A stretch of 39,629 nt of DNA, taken from positions 1-39,629 of the forward strand of contig JAXDBV010000216.1 in NCBI GenBank assembly GCA_034678415.1, in the 5' to 3' direction. Below the pieces are notes generated by a model, which searched no databases, was not told the origin of the DNA, and saw only the letters and a program-made list of their open reading frames with translations. The translations under genes were made by a program, and so were the position numbers. This document shows positions 8,310 to 15,930 of this stretch, in pieces (within the stretch, counting starts at the first letter, position 1; every line of letters starts with the position of its first letter). Source of the DNA: JAXDBV01 sp034678415 (GTDB lineage Bacteria; Bacteroidota; Bacteroidia; Bacteroidales; VadinHA17).

Positions 8310-9767
8310 ATGTTAAAGCAGAAATTACAACAAAAACTATTACAGAAACTGTCGCCGCAGCAGATACAGATGATCAAGCTGCTGGAAATACCCACCATTC
8401 AGTTGGAACAGAGGATAAAGAAGGAGCTTGAGGAAAATCCTGTGCTGGAAGAAGGGGAAGAGGATGAAATACCTGAAGAGCAGGAAGAGGAGATCAGCGA
8501 GGAAAACATTGAGAACGACTCGGAAGAGTTTTCATTTGAAGACTACCTGAATGAGGAAGATATTCCTCCCTACAAGCTCACTGCCAATAACTATTCCCGG
8601 GATGATGTCAGGATGGCAGATATTCCTTTCTCTGTGGGCGATACTTACCGTGATTACCTTGAAAGCCAGCTTGGGTTGCGGGAATTGACAGAAAGGGAAA
8701 GACTGCTGGCCGGTTATCTCCTGGGCAATATCGATGATGACGGCTATTTGCGGAGAAAATTATCGGCTATTGTTGATGATCTGGCCCTTGCCCAGAACAT
8801 TACCACCAGTGAAGATGAGCTGGAGGGCATACTGAAGATTATTCAGGATTTCGATCCGGCGGGTACCGGCGCCCGTGACCTACAGGAATGCCTGCTCCTG
8901 CAGATCAGGATCAAGGATCAGTCCGTACCTTCGGTTAAGCTGGCACACCAGATTCTGAAATATTATTTTCTGGAATTTACGAAGAAGCACTATGAGAAAA
9001 TCATTGCGCGGCTGAATATTACGGAGGATGAACTGAAAGACGCCGTGGATGAGATAATTAAGCTTAATCCCAAACCCGGCAGTTCATTCAGTGATCCGAT
9101 GAACAAGGATGTTCATCATATCGTTCCTGATTTTATGCTTGAGAACAAGGATGGTGTGCTGCAGCTCATGTTGAATTCCAGGAATGTTCCTGAACTGAGA
9201 ATCAGCCGGTCGTACAGCGAGATGCTCGCATCGTATGGTCATAACCGGTCAAGCCGAACGAAGCAGGAGAAGGAGGCTATTGCCTTTGTCAAACAAAAGC
9301 TTGATGCCGCACGCTGGTTTATTGATGCCATACGGCAACGACAAAACACCCTGCTGATGACTATGCAGGCTATTGTGGATTATCAGCATGAATATTTCCT
9401 TGAAGGGGATGAGACCAGGCTGAAACCCATGATATTGAAAGATATTGCAGAACGCACCCATCTGGATATCTCCACCATTTCACGGGTGGCAAACAGTAAA
9501 TATATACAGACCCACTTTGGTATTTTCCCGTTGAAGTATTTCTTTTCCGAAGGGCTCCAAACCGAATCGGGAGAAGAAGTATCGACCCGGGAGATCAAAA
9601 AGATCCTTCAGGATAATATTGAAGCGGAAGACAAGAGAAAACCCCTGACGGATGATAAGCTGGCCACGATACTGAAAAACAAAGGGTATTTTATTGCACG
9701 GCGAACCGTGGCCAAGTATCGTGAACAGATGAACATTCCTGTGGCCAGGCTCAGGAAAGAATTGTGA
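8310..9767 (+). CDS. rpoN: RNA polymerase sigma-54 factor
   Basis: Sigma-54, which recognises -24/-12 promoters and needs AAA+ activators. Of 485 residues, region I is Gln/Leu-rich (1-50, with LSPQQIQMIKLLEIP), region II acidic (about 52-90), followed by the core-binding domain (about 120-300), the helix-turn-helix region (about 380-410) and the invariant RpoN box ARRTVAKYRE (463-472). The ATG at 8310 has a purine-rich GGAGAAGG just upstream, one of the few good ribosome-binding sites here. It is transcribed with or after asnS. No sigma-54 activator gene lies in the window, so its targets are elsewhere. Confidence 0.98.
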   Translation: MLKQKLQQKLLQKLSPQQIQMIKLLEIPTIQLEQRIKKELEENPVLEEGEEDEIPEEQEEEISEENIENDSEEFSFEDYLNEEDIPPYKLTANNYSRDDVRMADIPFSVGDTYRDYLESQLGLRELTERERLLAGYLLGNIDDDGYLRRKLSAIVDDLALAQNITTSEDELEGILKIIQDFDPAGTGARDLQECLLLQIRIKDQSVPSVKLAHQILKYYFLEFTKKHYEKIIARLNITEDELKDAVDEIIKLNPKPGSSFSDPMNKDVHHIVPDFMLENKDGVLQLMLNSRNVPELRISRSYSEMLASYGHNRSSRTKQEKEAIAFVKQKLDAARWFIDAIRQRQNTLLMTMQAIVDYQHEYFLEGDETRLKPMILKDIAERTHLDISTISRVANSKYIQTHFGIFPLKYFFSEGLQTESGEEVSTREIKKILQDNIEAEDKRKPLTDDKLATILKNKGYFIARRTVAKYREQMNIPVARLRKEL

Positions 9768-9815
9768 ACGAATGGGTGAATGACGGCATGCATTTCTTTT
9801 CTACCGGCAAAAGAT

Positions 9816-9823
9816 TATTTTTG
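9816..9823 (+). promoter_or_regulatory. -7 element TATTTTTG of the PAP2-like gene
   Basis: Exact TAnnTTTG match 17 nt before the ATG at 9841, in the 73-bp gap after rpoN. It suggests the membrane-protein gene has its own promoter. Confidence 0.45.
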
Positions 9824-9840
9824 TTGCTGAAGACCTTTCT

Positions 9841-10470
9841 ATGATCAACACCATTGCTAAAATAATATCCGTGGCATTCCACCCGGTTTTTATGCCCGTT
9901 TATGGTTTATTCTTATACTTCACTTCCGGAACGTATCTTCAGTACCTTCCGGCTGAAGTGAAAAAGGCCGTCTTTCTGATTGTTGTGCTCAGCACGGTTG
10001 TTATACCCCTGTGTTTCTTTCCGTTGTATTACTACAGCCGGCTGATTAGGGATATTCAGGTTGCGGCAAACCGTGAAAGAATTATCCCGTTGTTGTTCAC
10101 CGGTTTTCTTTATTTTTTCGCCTATATACTGCTGGTCAGGATTCAGGTTCCGGCCTTGTTAAAATCGTTCATGCTTGCATCAGCCGTTACCATTGTTATG
10201 GCTCTTGTGGTATCATACTGGTTCAGGATCAGCCTGCACATGATTGGTACGGGGGGCCTGCTGGGAGCACTGATTGGTCTTGCGTTCCGGCTGGATACCA
10301 GTTTAACCTTGGCCATCATGCTGGTAATACTGCTGGCAGGAGTTGTTGGAACAGCAAGGCTGGTTCTGCAGAAACACCGGCCGGCAGAAGTATACTCAGG
10401 GTTTTTATTAGGCGTTGTAAGTATGTCTGCAGGCTTGCTCCTCTTGTGGCGCTTCCATCTCCCCGGTTAA
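9841..10470 (+). CDS. Integral membrane protein resembling the PAP2 phosphatase fold
   Basis: A protein of 209 residues with about six membrane helices. The C-terminal part (KHRPAEVYSGFLLG) resembles the last motif of PAP2-family lipid phosphatases, and HMIGTGGLLGALIG recalls the PSGH region, but the canonical catalytic residues are not all present. It is best described as a divergent PAP2-like membrane protein of unknown activity. Similar short membrane proteins follow rpoN in other Bacteroidales genomes (from memory). Its last 63 bp overlap the 3' end of the convergent glycosyltransferase gene. Confidence 0.75.
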   Translation: MINTIAKIISVAFHPVFMPVYGLFLYFTSGTYLQYLPAEVKKAVFLIVVLSTVVIPLCFFPLYYYSRLIRDIQVAANRERIIPLLFTGFLYFFAYILLVRIQVPALLKSFMLASAVTIVMALVVSYWFRISLHMIGTGGLLGALIGLAFRLDTSLTLAIMLVILLAGVVGTARLVLQKHRPAEVYSGFLLGVVSMSAGLLLLWRFHLPG

Positions 10471-11520
10471 CCGGGTTATTATCTTTTCAAGGAACGGTTT
10501 CCTGTGTTCGGTTGAAGGGGGACGGTATTGGTCGATTTTATTCATTGCCGGCAACAATTCCTCTCGTATATTCCTGAGGGTGAGAAAGAAACGTTGCCGA
10601 TGCAGATGCTCCGACAGATATCCCTGCTCTGTCTGGCCGGGTGTCGGTATCAGTATTGCCTGTTTTCCGAGAATGAACAGATCCATGACCGATGAGTATC
10701 CCGACCGGCAGATCACGTAACGGCATCTGGAAAATGCTTCGTACAATTCATCGGTGCCGAGCATATCGGCTATGGTAATATTATCGGGTAAGGAACAGAT
10801 GGTACATTTACGGGTGGTACCCCTTATGAGCATTAAAGTCTTTCTGTGGACGGTAAAGAAATCGATGATCTCTTTTTCAAGGATGGAGCGGCGGGGTTCA
10901 GGCCCTGAAAGGACAGCCAGGAATTCAATATCCTCATATTGGGCGCAGCCAACAGGCCTGTTCATGAATTGCGACAGCGGGCCGATGAAAGCTGCATGAA
11001 CCGGGAGGGGATATTGGTGTGACAGGTCACCGCTGAGCGAGGGTTCATCCGGGTAATCAGGGATCCAGCACTGGTGAAAAGGAGCCACCAGACACCTGAC
11101 AGCCCGGTGAACCGGATATTCAAGAAAAGAGACTATGGACGGCAGTTTCAGCATCATCTGATGGGTGACAATGATGCAAGGTAACTTCCGGGTCCAGAGT
11201 CCGTAACGGTTGTCGGATATTACCAGATGGATATTAAATTTTTTTATCAGTTTTTTCAGTTTGAAGTGTTCGTACACCATGCTGCCTGCCAACACCGGGA
11301 GGTAAAGAATAAGAAACAGGATCAGATGAAGTTTTCGCGGGTACCACACCCTGGGCGAGGGAAACCGGATCCATTCCAGGGATGGAAATTCTCTCCTGAG
11401 CAGTTCAAGGGGCAGCCGGTCGGCAGCCAGTATGACACGATGCCCCCTTTTCCTGAACGCGTGGATGACCGGGACCATCCGTGAAGCATGACCCAGTCCC
11501 CAGTTCAGCGGACAGATCAA
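10408..11520 (-). CDS. GT-B glycosyltransferase (MurG/GT28-like), TTG start
   Basis: Predicted sugar-nucleotide-dependent glycosyltransferase of 370 residues, probably membrane-associated. The N-terminus ICPLNWGLGHASR is the glycine-rich GT-B acceptor loop. The C-terminal half has the donor-site pattern CRSGYSSVMDL...ILIPTPGQTEQ (about 285-320). A hydrophobic stretch near 66-85 could contact the membrane. No ATG precedes the conserved motif: the frame is closed by a TAA upstream, and the first usable codon is TTG at 11520. The next ATG would remove the motif. A TATCTTTG element 40 nt upstream supports this start. Donor and acceptor are unknown. Confidence 0.82.
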   Translation of the reverse strand: MICPLNWGLGHASRMVPVIHAFRKRGHRVILAADRLPLELLRREFPSLEWIRFPSPRVWYPRKLHLILFLILYLPVLAGSMVYEHFKLKKLIKKFNIHLVISDNRYGLWTRKLPCIIVTHQMMLKLPSIVSFLEYPVHRAVRCLVAPFHQCWIPDYPDEPSLSGDLSHQYPLPVHAAFIGPLSQFMNRPVGCAQYEDIEFLAVLSGPEPRRSILEKEIIDFFTVHRKTLMLIRGTTRKCTICSLPDNITIADMLGTDELYEAFSRCRYVICRSGYSSVMDLFILGKQAILIPTPGQTEQGYLSEHLHRQRFFLTLRNIREELLPAMNKIDQYRPPSTEHRKPFLEKIITRLTGEMEAPQEEQACRHTYNA

Positions 11521-11560
11521 TATGTTTAATGGTCTCCCCAGGAATCGTTACCTTTTTTCT

Positions 11561-11568
11561 CAAAGATA
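11561..11568 (-). promoter_or_regulatory. -7 element TATCTTTG of the glycosyltransferase gene
   Basis: Exact TAnnTTTG on the minus strand, 40 nt before the TTG start at 11520. A start further upstream in another frame (ATG at 11617) would lie ahead of this promoter. Confidence 0.45.
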
Positions 11569-11666
11569 GTTCATTTGATATAATCCCGTCGGTTCGATGC
11601 ATGGTCATTTTGAGCAAATGCGCATAAACGCTGGATATTCGTCATTTTCTTCCATGATAATTATCA

Positions 11667-11696
11667 TTGTATACGGGTACCGGCCATGTAATTTTG
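11667..11696 (+). promoter_or_regulatory. Promoter of the hemerythrin gene
   Basis: TTG (11667-11669), a 19-nt spacer and TAATTTTG (11689-11696): a full Bacteroidota-type promoter, 32 nt before the ATG. Confidence 0.65.
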
Positions 11697-11728
11697 TATA
11701 CTGGAATCAGTGAAGGAAATAGGGTATT

Positions 11729-12157
11729 ATGGCTGGTATGAAGAAATCAGGTCCGATAGCATGGAAGGAAGAATACATGGTTCATGTTCCTGTCATTGAT
11801 GAACACCATAAAAAGTTCGTGGGGATACTGAATAATCTTTACTCGATTCTTATCAGTGATCCCTGCAAAGAAAAAATATCGGAAATATTCTTTGCCTTAT
11901 TGAATTATGCCGAGCATCATCTGCTGCAGGAGGAGATCTATTTCAAGAACTACAGGTTTCCTGGTTTTCAGCAGCATAAGGAATCCCACAAGCAATTTAT
12001 AGACCGCATCGGCGAGTTTCAGGATGACTATGCGGCGGGCAAAGAAGATGTATGCGTTAGTTTATATAAATACCTGCGTGAATGGTTTGAGCTTCATATC
12101 CTGCAGTATGACCATGATGCAGTAAAATTCCTGGTTGAAAAGGGATTCGGCAAGTAA
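11729..12157 (+). CDS. Bacteriohemerythrin-type O2-binding protein
   Basis: A single-domain hemerythrin of 142 residues expected to bind O2 at a non-heme di-iron site in the cytosol. All ligands are visible: His27 (IDEHH), His64 and Glu68 (HHLLQE), His83 and His87 (HKESH), His123 and Asp128 (HILQYD). The conserved N-terminal Trp12 and IDEHH pattern match the bacteriohemerythrin family. A second in-frame Met at residue 4 is a possible start. It has its own promoter and a hairpin at its stop codon, so it is monocistronic. Likely roles are O2 storage, sensing or delivery in a microaerobe or anaerobe; no partner gene is adjacent. Confidence 0.95.
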   Translation: MAGMKKSGPIAWKEEYMVHVPVIDEHHKKFVGILNNLYSILISDPCKEKISEIFFALLNYAEHHLLQEEIYFKNYRFPGFQQHKESHKQFIDRIGEFQDDYAAGKEDVCVSLYKYLREWFELHILQYDHDAVKFLVEKGFGK

Positions 12158-12176
12158 TCCGGTTCGTCTCCGGATT
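12156..12176 (+). terminator. Hairpin at the end of the hemerythrin gene
   Basis: AATCCGG (12156-12162) and CCGGATT (12170-12176) form a perfect 7-bp stem with a 7-nt loop, starting inside the stop codon. The following CTGTTT is only modestly T-rich. It lies between convergent genes and could act on both. Confidence 0.5.
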
Positions 12177-12192
12177 CTGTTTCCAACGGTTA

Positions 12193-12981
12193 TTATTCAG
12201 GCACCAGATCTTCCTGTGATATTTGATATGTTATTGAAATATCATCCACCGTTACAAATTTTGACCAGTCGCCGGGCAATGAGTCATTGTCAAGGATACA
12301 TCCCCTGAGATGGGAGAACGATGGTGTGGTAAGGAACTTGTTTACGGAATAGGTTCGCATCACGGTATCTTTGGCATACTGCATATCGTTGAAAAAATCC
12401 CTGCGCCCGGTGGCTGTACCGTCATGCTGCCAGAAATATACGGATAATCTTGGATTGACCGACTGGTCGGAAGGAAGGACTCTCAGTTTCACGTTGATCG
12501 TATACATACCGATACCGGCAAGGGGTATATTAAACTCAATTTTTGTTTTTTTACCGTCGCGGGGGAGTATCCATTTGGTTTTTTGATTCCACAGGTTTTT
12601 GGCTGATGGTGTTGCCGGGGTTGCAGGGACGACTTTCAGTGCCGCTTCAGCCTTTGTAAAATCTTTAAGTATCAGTTCATATACCTCTTCCAGTTTTTCG
12701 GGATACCTGGAGTAATATTCAACCGTAATTTCAAATTTCTTTGTACTAACCCCGTATTTTTTCAGTATTGGTTGGTAGAGGCCTATCGAGTCAAGATAAT
12801 ACAGGTTGGAATCGGTAGGATGGGCAGCAAGGTAGGAATTGGTCAGGTGAATATCCTTCAGGATGGAAACAAATTTGTCATGACCAATGATCCTCGATTT
12901 ACTTATGGCCTCACCACCACACCCCGGTAATGAGAATACGGTGGCTAAGGCAAGAATACAATGGAACAGTGTTCTCTTCAT
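12193..12981 (-). CDS. DUF4296-like lipoprotein
   Basis: A lipoprotein of 262 residues with signal sequence and lipobox LPGC (Cys21). Residues about 33-115 resemble the DUF4296 domain (KFVSILKDIHLTNSYLAAH, then a YYSRYPE segment). The remainder is a beta-rich region of unknown type, longer than most DUF4296 proteins. No Asp follows the lipidated Cys (Cys-Gly-Gly), so a surface or outer-membrane location is possible but not proved. It lies 133 bp downstream of the LolC/E-type permease, a machine that exports lipoproteins, with no exact promoter motif between. Function unknown. Confidence 0.8.
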   Translation of the reverse strand: MKRTLFHCILALATVFSLPGCGGEAISKSRIIGHDKFVSILKDIHLTNSYLAAHPTDSNLYYLDSIGLYQPILKKYGVSTKKFEITVEYYSRYPEKLEEVYELILKDFTKAEAALKVVPATPATPSAKNLWNQKTKWILPRDGKKTKIEFNIPLAGIGMYTINVKLRVLPSDQSVNPRLSVYFWQHDGTATGRRDFFNDMQYAKDTVMRTYSVNKFLTTPSFSHLRGCILDNDSLPGDWSKFVTVDDISITYQISQEDLVPE

Positions 12982-13114
12982 TGAGTATGTTTATTAAACC
13001 GAAGGCCGGACGAACAGGCCGCTTTTTAAACCGTATGCAAAGGTCAGAAGAATTTGTATAAAAGAAAAATGCCTTTTGTTTTTGCACGACTACCTTACAG
13101 ACACAGGGGGGATC

Positions 13115-14329
13115 CTAGCTGAGATATCTCCGGGTGATGTACCTCACGGGGTACCATGAAGCCACGAAGCCTATGGTGAGGACAGCAAGAAGGACGAAGA
13201 TAAAGTCGGGCAGTTCCATACTCACCGGATAGGTGTCGATGACGAACGAACCACTGCCCGGCAGTTTAATGATTCCGAATGTCTGTTGAATCCAGCATAT
13301 AAGGCTTCCCAGCGCCAACCCTGTGAGAGCACCAATGACGGAAATCATCCATCCTTCGGTCATGAAGATCTTCCTTGTTAGTTTCAGGTCGGTTCCCAGG
13401 CTCCGGAGGGTACTGATGTCTTTTTTCTTGTCAAGTATCAGCATGGTAAGAGAACCAATGATATTGAAGGAGGCAATGGTCAGTATGAATGCAAGGATGA
13501 GGAAGATGGCCCATTTCTCGGTTTTCATTATACGGTAGAGCAGTTCCTGCTGCTGGTAACGGTTTTTGACAACAAATTCGCTTCCCAGCCAACGCTGTAT
13601 GTCTGCCTGTAAATTATCCCGGTCACTGCCGGGTGACAGCTTGATCTCCAGCGCACTGATCTCGTCGTGAAAATCCAGCAGATCCCTGGCAAATTCGATG
13701 GGGACAATCATATATTTCGAATCAAAATCCTGCTGGATGGCAAAAATACCGGACGGATAGAGGTATCGCCTGGTAAAGGCCTGCTCGGGATTTAAACTCA
13801 CTTCACCGGTTCGCCTGGGTACATAGACCTGGATCGGGGTAATAAATGTGAGGCCGATGGACAGAAAGTTGGCGATGCCCTGTCCGACCACTGCACAGGG
13901 GACATTCTTTTCACGCAAGACAAAGCGTCCGTCAATGATCATGGAATCGATACCGCTCATACGTATGAACTCATCGCCCACCCCTTTCACCGTGGCTATA
14001 TATTGTTTGTCGCCATACCTCAACAGGGCGTTCTCCTCCAATGTTTCACATGCATACATCACCCCGGGCATGGTTCTGATCTTCATCACCTTTTCGTTTT
14101 CGGATGAGAAGGTCTTTCCTTCAGCAAGGGTAACTTTCAGATCAGGATCGAAGGAATTGAACAACGACCGTACCAGGTTGTCAAACCCGTTGAATACGGA
14201 AAGCACGACAATCAGAGCCATCGTACCAACGGTAACACCGATGACCGAGATAGCCGAAATCAAATTGATCACATTCTGCGATTTCTTCGCAAAAAGGTAA
14301 CGCCTGGCTATGTAAAATGGAACGTTCAA
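13115..14329 (-). CDS. LolC/LolE-family ABC transporter permease (lipoprotein release), TTG start
   Basis: Inner-membrane permease of the FtsX/MacB fold; 405 residues from the TTG at 14329. Topology: one N-terminal helix (about 23-45), a large periplasmic domain (about 46-260), then three helices (about 275-300, 322-350, 375-400). The family N-terminus NVPFYIARRYLFAKKSQNVI begins immediately after the TTG. A further TTG at 14371 adds 14 unrelated residues and lies upstream of the TATATTTG element (14347-14354), so it is unlikely. LolC and LolE cannot be told apart by eye, and the partner ATPase is not in the window. Adjacency to rbfA is common in Bacteroidota (from memory). Confidence 0.9.
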   Translation of the reverse strand: MNVPFYIARRYLFAKKSQNVINLISAISVIGVTVGTMALIVVLSVFNGFDNLVRSLFNSFDPDLKVTLAEGKTFSSENEKVMKIRTMPGVMYACETLEENALLRYGDKQYIATVKGVGDEFIRMSGIDSMIIDGRFVLREKNVPCAVVGQGIANFLSIGLTFITPIQVYVPRRTGEVSLNPEQAFTRRYLYPSGIFAIQQDFDSKYMIVPIEFARDLLDFHDEISALEIKLSPGSDRDNLQADIQRWLGSEFVVKNRYQQQELLYRIMKTEKWAIFLILAFILTIASFNIIGSLTMLILDKKKDISTLRSLGTDLKLTRKIFMTEGWMISVIGALTGLALGSLICWIQQTFGIIKLPGSGSFVIDTYPVSMELPDFIFVLLAVLTIGFVASWYPVRYITRRYLS

Positions 14330-14346
14330 TGCTGGTGTTAAAATTA

Positions 14347-14354
14347 CAAATATA
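14347..14354 (-). promoter_or_regulatory. -7 element TATATTTG of the LolC/E gene
   Basis: Exact TAnnTTTG on the minus strand, 17 nt before the TTG start at 14329. It indicates the permease gene can be transcribed independently of rbfA and the methyltransferase gene. Confidence 0.5.
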
Positions 14355-14409
14355 CAGTGGAGGGATGACAAAAGAAAAGGCCTCTGACCAGGACTTTAAC
14401 CGGTACCTC

Positions 14410-14467
14410 TCACGGACCGTGATTATGACCCGCGATTATTCTTTCAATTAAACTACAAAGGCCTTTG
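14410..14467. repeat. Two short perfect palindromes between methyltransferase and permease genes
   Basis: TCACGGACCGTGA (14410-14422) and CAAAGGCCTTTG (14456-14467) lie in the 178-bp gap, 60-140 bp before the permease start. Neither has a loop long enough for a normal hairpin terminator; they could be operator sites for a dimeric regulator. No function is shown. Confidence 0.35.
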
Positions 14468-14507
14468 GTTTATGGATAAAACAAAAAAAATTCCGGAAAA
14501 ATATATA

Positions 14508-15317
14508 TCATTTCCACGCCTTTACCATCAGGCCGGTACCGGAATTTTGTTGAAAAGTTATATCTAACATGTTTAATAACAAGCCTATAGGATATGTTAA
14601 TAAATAATACAGAGGTAAGAGAAGCAGGAATGATTTGCTATTATGCAATGCCAGGACCGGGTATTTTACCGTCAGTTTCCATGCAAGGTTTCCTGCCCGT
14701 CCATAGGTATACATGCAACGCATTTCTTTGAATCCTGCCTTCTGCAGTTTTGACTGCATTTCAGCTATACTGTATCCGTTCCTCACATGTTCGGAGATGA
14801 AGGAACGGTCATCTTTATCATGTGCATCCGATCCTCCCTTGTCGGACGGTGTGGTGAGGATGAGAGTCCCCTTTTCCCTGAGGGACAGGAAGAAATTGCG
14901 GAGCACCTGTTCATCTTCCGCGATATGTTCCATCACGTCAACACACAGGATCAAATCGTAAGCATGGGGATCGGCAAACTGAACCAGGTCGGCTGTACTG
15001 CAATCCACCTGATGGGTCCTACCTATGGATTCAAAAAACCTGCGGCAGTCATTGATATGATCACCGGATATATCCACTGCTTTAATATGGTATGCCCCGG
15101 ACAGTCGGGAAAGGAAATAGCTGTACTGGCCAAATCCTGTTCCCGCGTCAAGGATATGGCATAAACCGGGCATGGTCCTGCTCCATCTTTTTAATTCCCG
15201 TCTGACATACCAGGAACGGAGGAGAAGGATATTAAGGATTCTGAAAAACAGTTTCCTTGATGCAGGGCCTTTGCTGAACAGCGCACCAAGTGTTTTCTTC
15301 ACCAGGTCATATTGCAT
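14508..15317 (-). CDS. Class I SAM-dependent methyltransferase
   Basis: A protein of 269 residues with a Rossmann-type methyltransferase domain: motif I ILDAGTGFG (55-63), acidic post-I residue in AVDIS, and motif IV region LILCVDVMEHI. The C-terminal part has a hydrophobic stretch near LLLLPLYYLLTYPIGLLLNM that may contact the membrane, so a lipid, quinone or glycan acceptor is possible. The substrate cannot be named. The ATG at 15317 follows the rbfA stop by 13 nt, so the two genes are probably cotranscribed. Confidence 0.87.
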   Translation of the reverse strand: MQYDLVKKTLGALFSKGPASRKLFFRILNILLLRSWYVRRELKRWSRTMPGLCHILDAGTGFGQYSYFLSRLSGAYHIKAVDISGDHINDCRRFFESIGRTHQVDCSTADLVQFADPHAYDLILCVDVMEHIAEDEQVLRNFFLSLREKGTLILTTPSDKGGSDAHDKDDRSFISEHVRNGYSIAEMQSKLQKAGFKEMRCMYTYGRAGNLAWKLTVKYPVLALHNSKSFLLLLPLYYLLTYPIGLLLNMLDITFQQNSGTGLMVKAWK

Positions 15318-15330
15318 GGGGCAACAACCA

Positions 15331-15669
15331 TTAGGATTTAAGGAGGGTTTCTATTTTTTCGACATAGTCGAGGCTGTCATCCATAAAAAACTGGAGTTCA
15401 GGTATTATTCGCAGCTGGCTTTTGATTTTTCTTCCCACCTCGCCACGGATGAAACTGGTCTTTTCACGGATTAGTTCAAGGATATCGTTCTTGTTCTTTG
15501 CCGGGAAAATACTTACATATATCCTGGCAATGGCCAGGTCAGGTGTTATCCTGACGGTGGTTACCGTGATCATCTGCCCAAGGAATACATTGCCAGACTC
15601 CCGCTGGAACATCATTCCCAGTTCTTTCTGCAACAGGCGCGACACCTTATTCTGTCTTGTCGTGTTCAT
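15331..15669 (-). CDS. rbfA: Ribosome-binding factor A
   Basis: A small KH-fold protein (112 residues) that binds the 30S subunit during maturation of the 16S rRNA 5' region. The N-terminus TTRQNKVSRLLQKELGMMFQ, the central strand ITVTTVRITPDLAIARIYVSIF and the C-terminal PELQFFMDDSLDY are the family hallmarks. It is the first gene of a minus-strand set with the methyltransferase and LolC/E-type permease. No exact promoter motif was found in the divergent 261-bp gap towards trpS. Confidence 0.96.
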   Translation of the reverse strand: MNTTRQNKVSRLLQKELGMMFQRESGNVFLGQMITVTTVRITPDLAIARIYVSIFPAKNKNDILELIREKTSFIRGEVGRKIKSQLRIIPELQFFMDDSLDYVEKIETLLKS

Positions 15670-15890
15670 CGTACATCATTATGTTCAGACCTTCCCGGTT
15701 CACCGTTCCTGGTTGTTCCCCGGATGGAACCGGCGTCATCATCATTACCAGAATCTGGTGATCTGCCGGATATTCTCTGTGTATCCGGCTCACGCACATC
15801 CGTAACCTGGAAGCCCGGCGGAATCCGAAGGAATACTGTGGTCAATTGACCGGCTCAGTGGCAAAAGTACGGTTTTTTGAATACATTTTA

Positions 15891-15898
15891 TAGCTTTG
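15891..15898 (+). promoter_or_regulatory. trpS -7 element TAGCTTTG
   Basis: Exact TAnnTTTG match 32 nt before the trpS ATG at 15931. Upstream TTG triplets are at unsuitable spacing. It places the start of transcription after the longer open frame's TTG at 15877. Confidence 0.45.
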
Positions 15899-15930
15899 CA
15901 TTGTTTTACAGCTTTAACCAATCATTCGGA

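Noticed and set aside
9765..9767. Genome-wide use of TGA as Trp (alternative code)
   Set aside because: rpoN, gldA, mlaE, the methyltransferase and the end of trpS all use TGA as their natural stop at the expected protein end, and Trp is encoded by TGG throughout.
11405..11617. Small reading frame overlapping the glycosyltransferase start
   Set aside because: It begins upstream of the TATCTTTG element, has no family-like sequence, and overlaps the conserved glycosyltransferase N-terminus in another frame.
15748..15760. ACCAGAATCTGGT as a trpS attenuator
   Set aside because: It lies upstream of the trpS -7 element, is not followed by a T-run, and no leader peptide with Trp codons is present.
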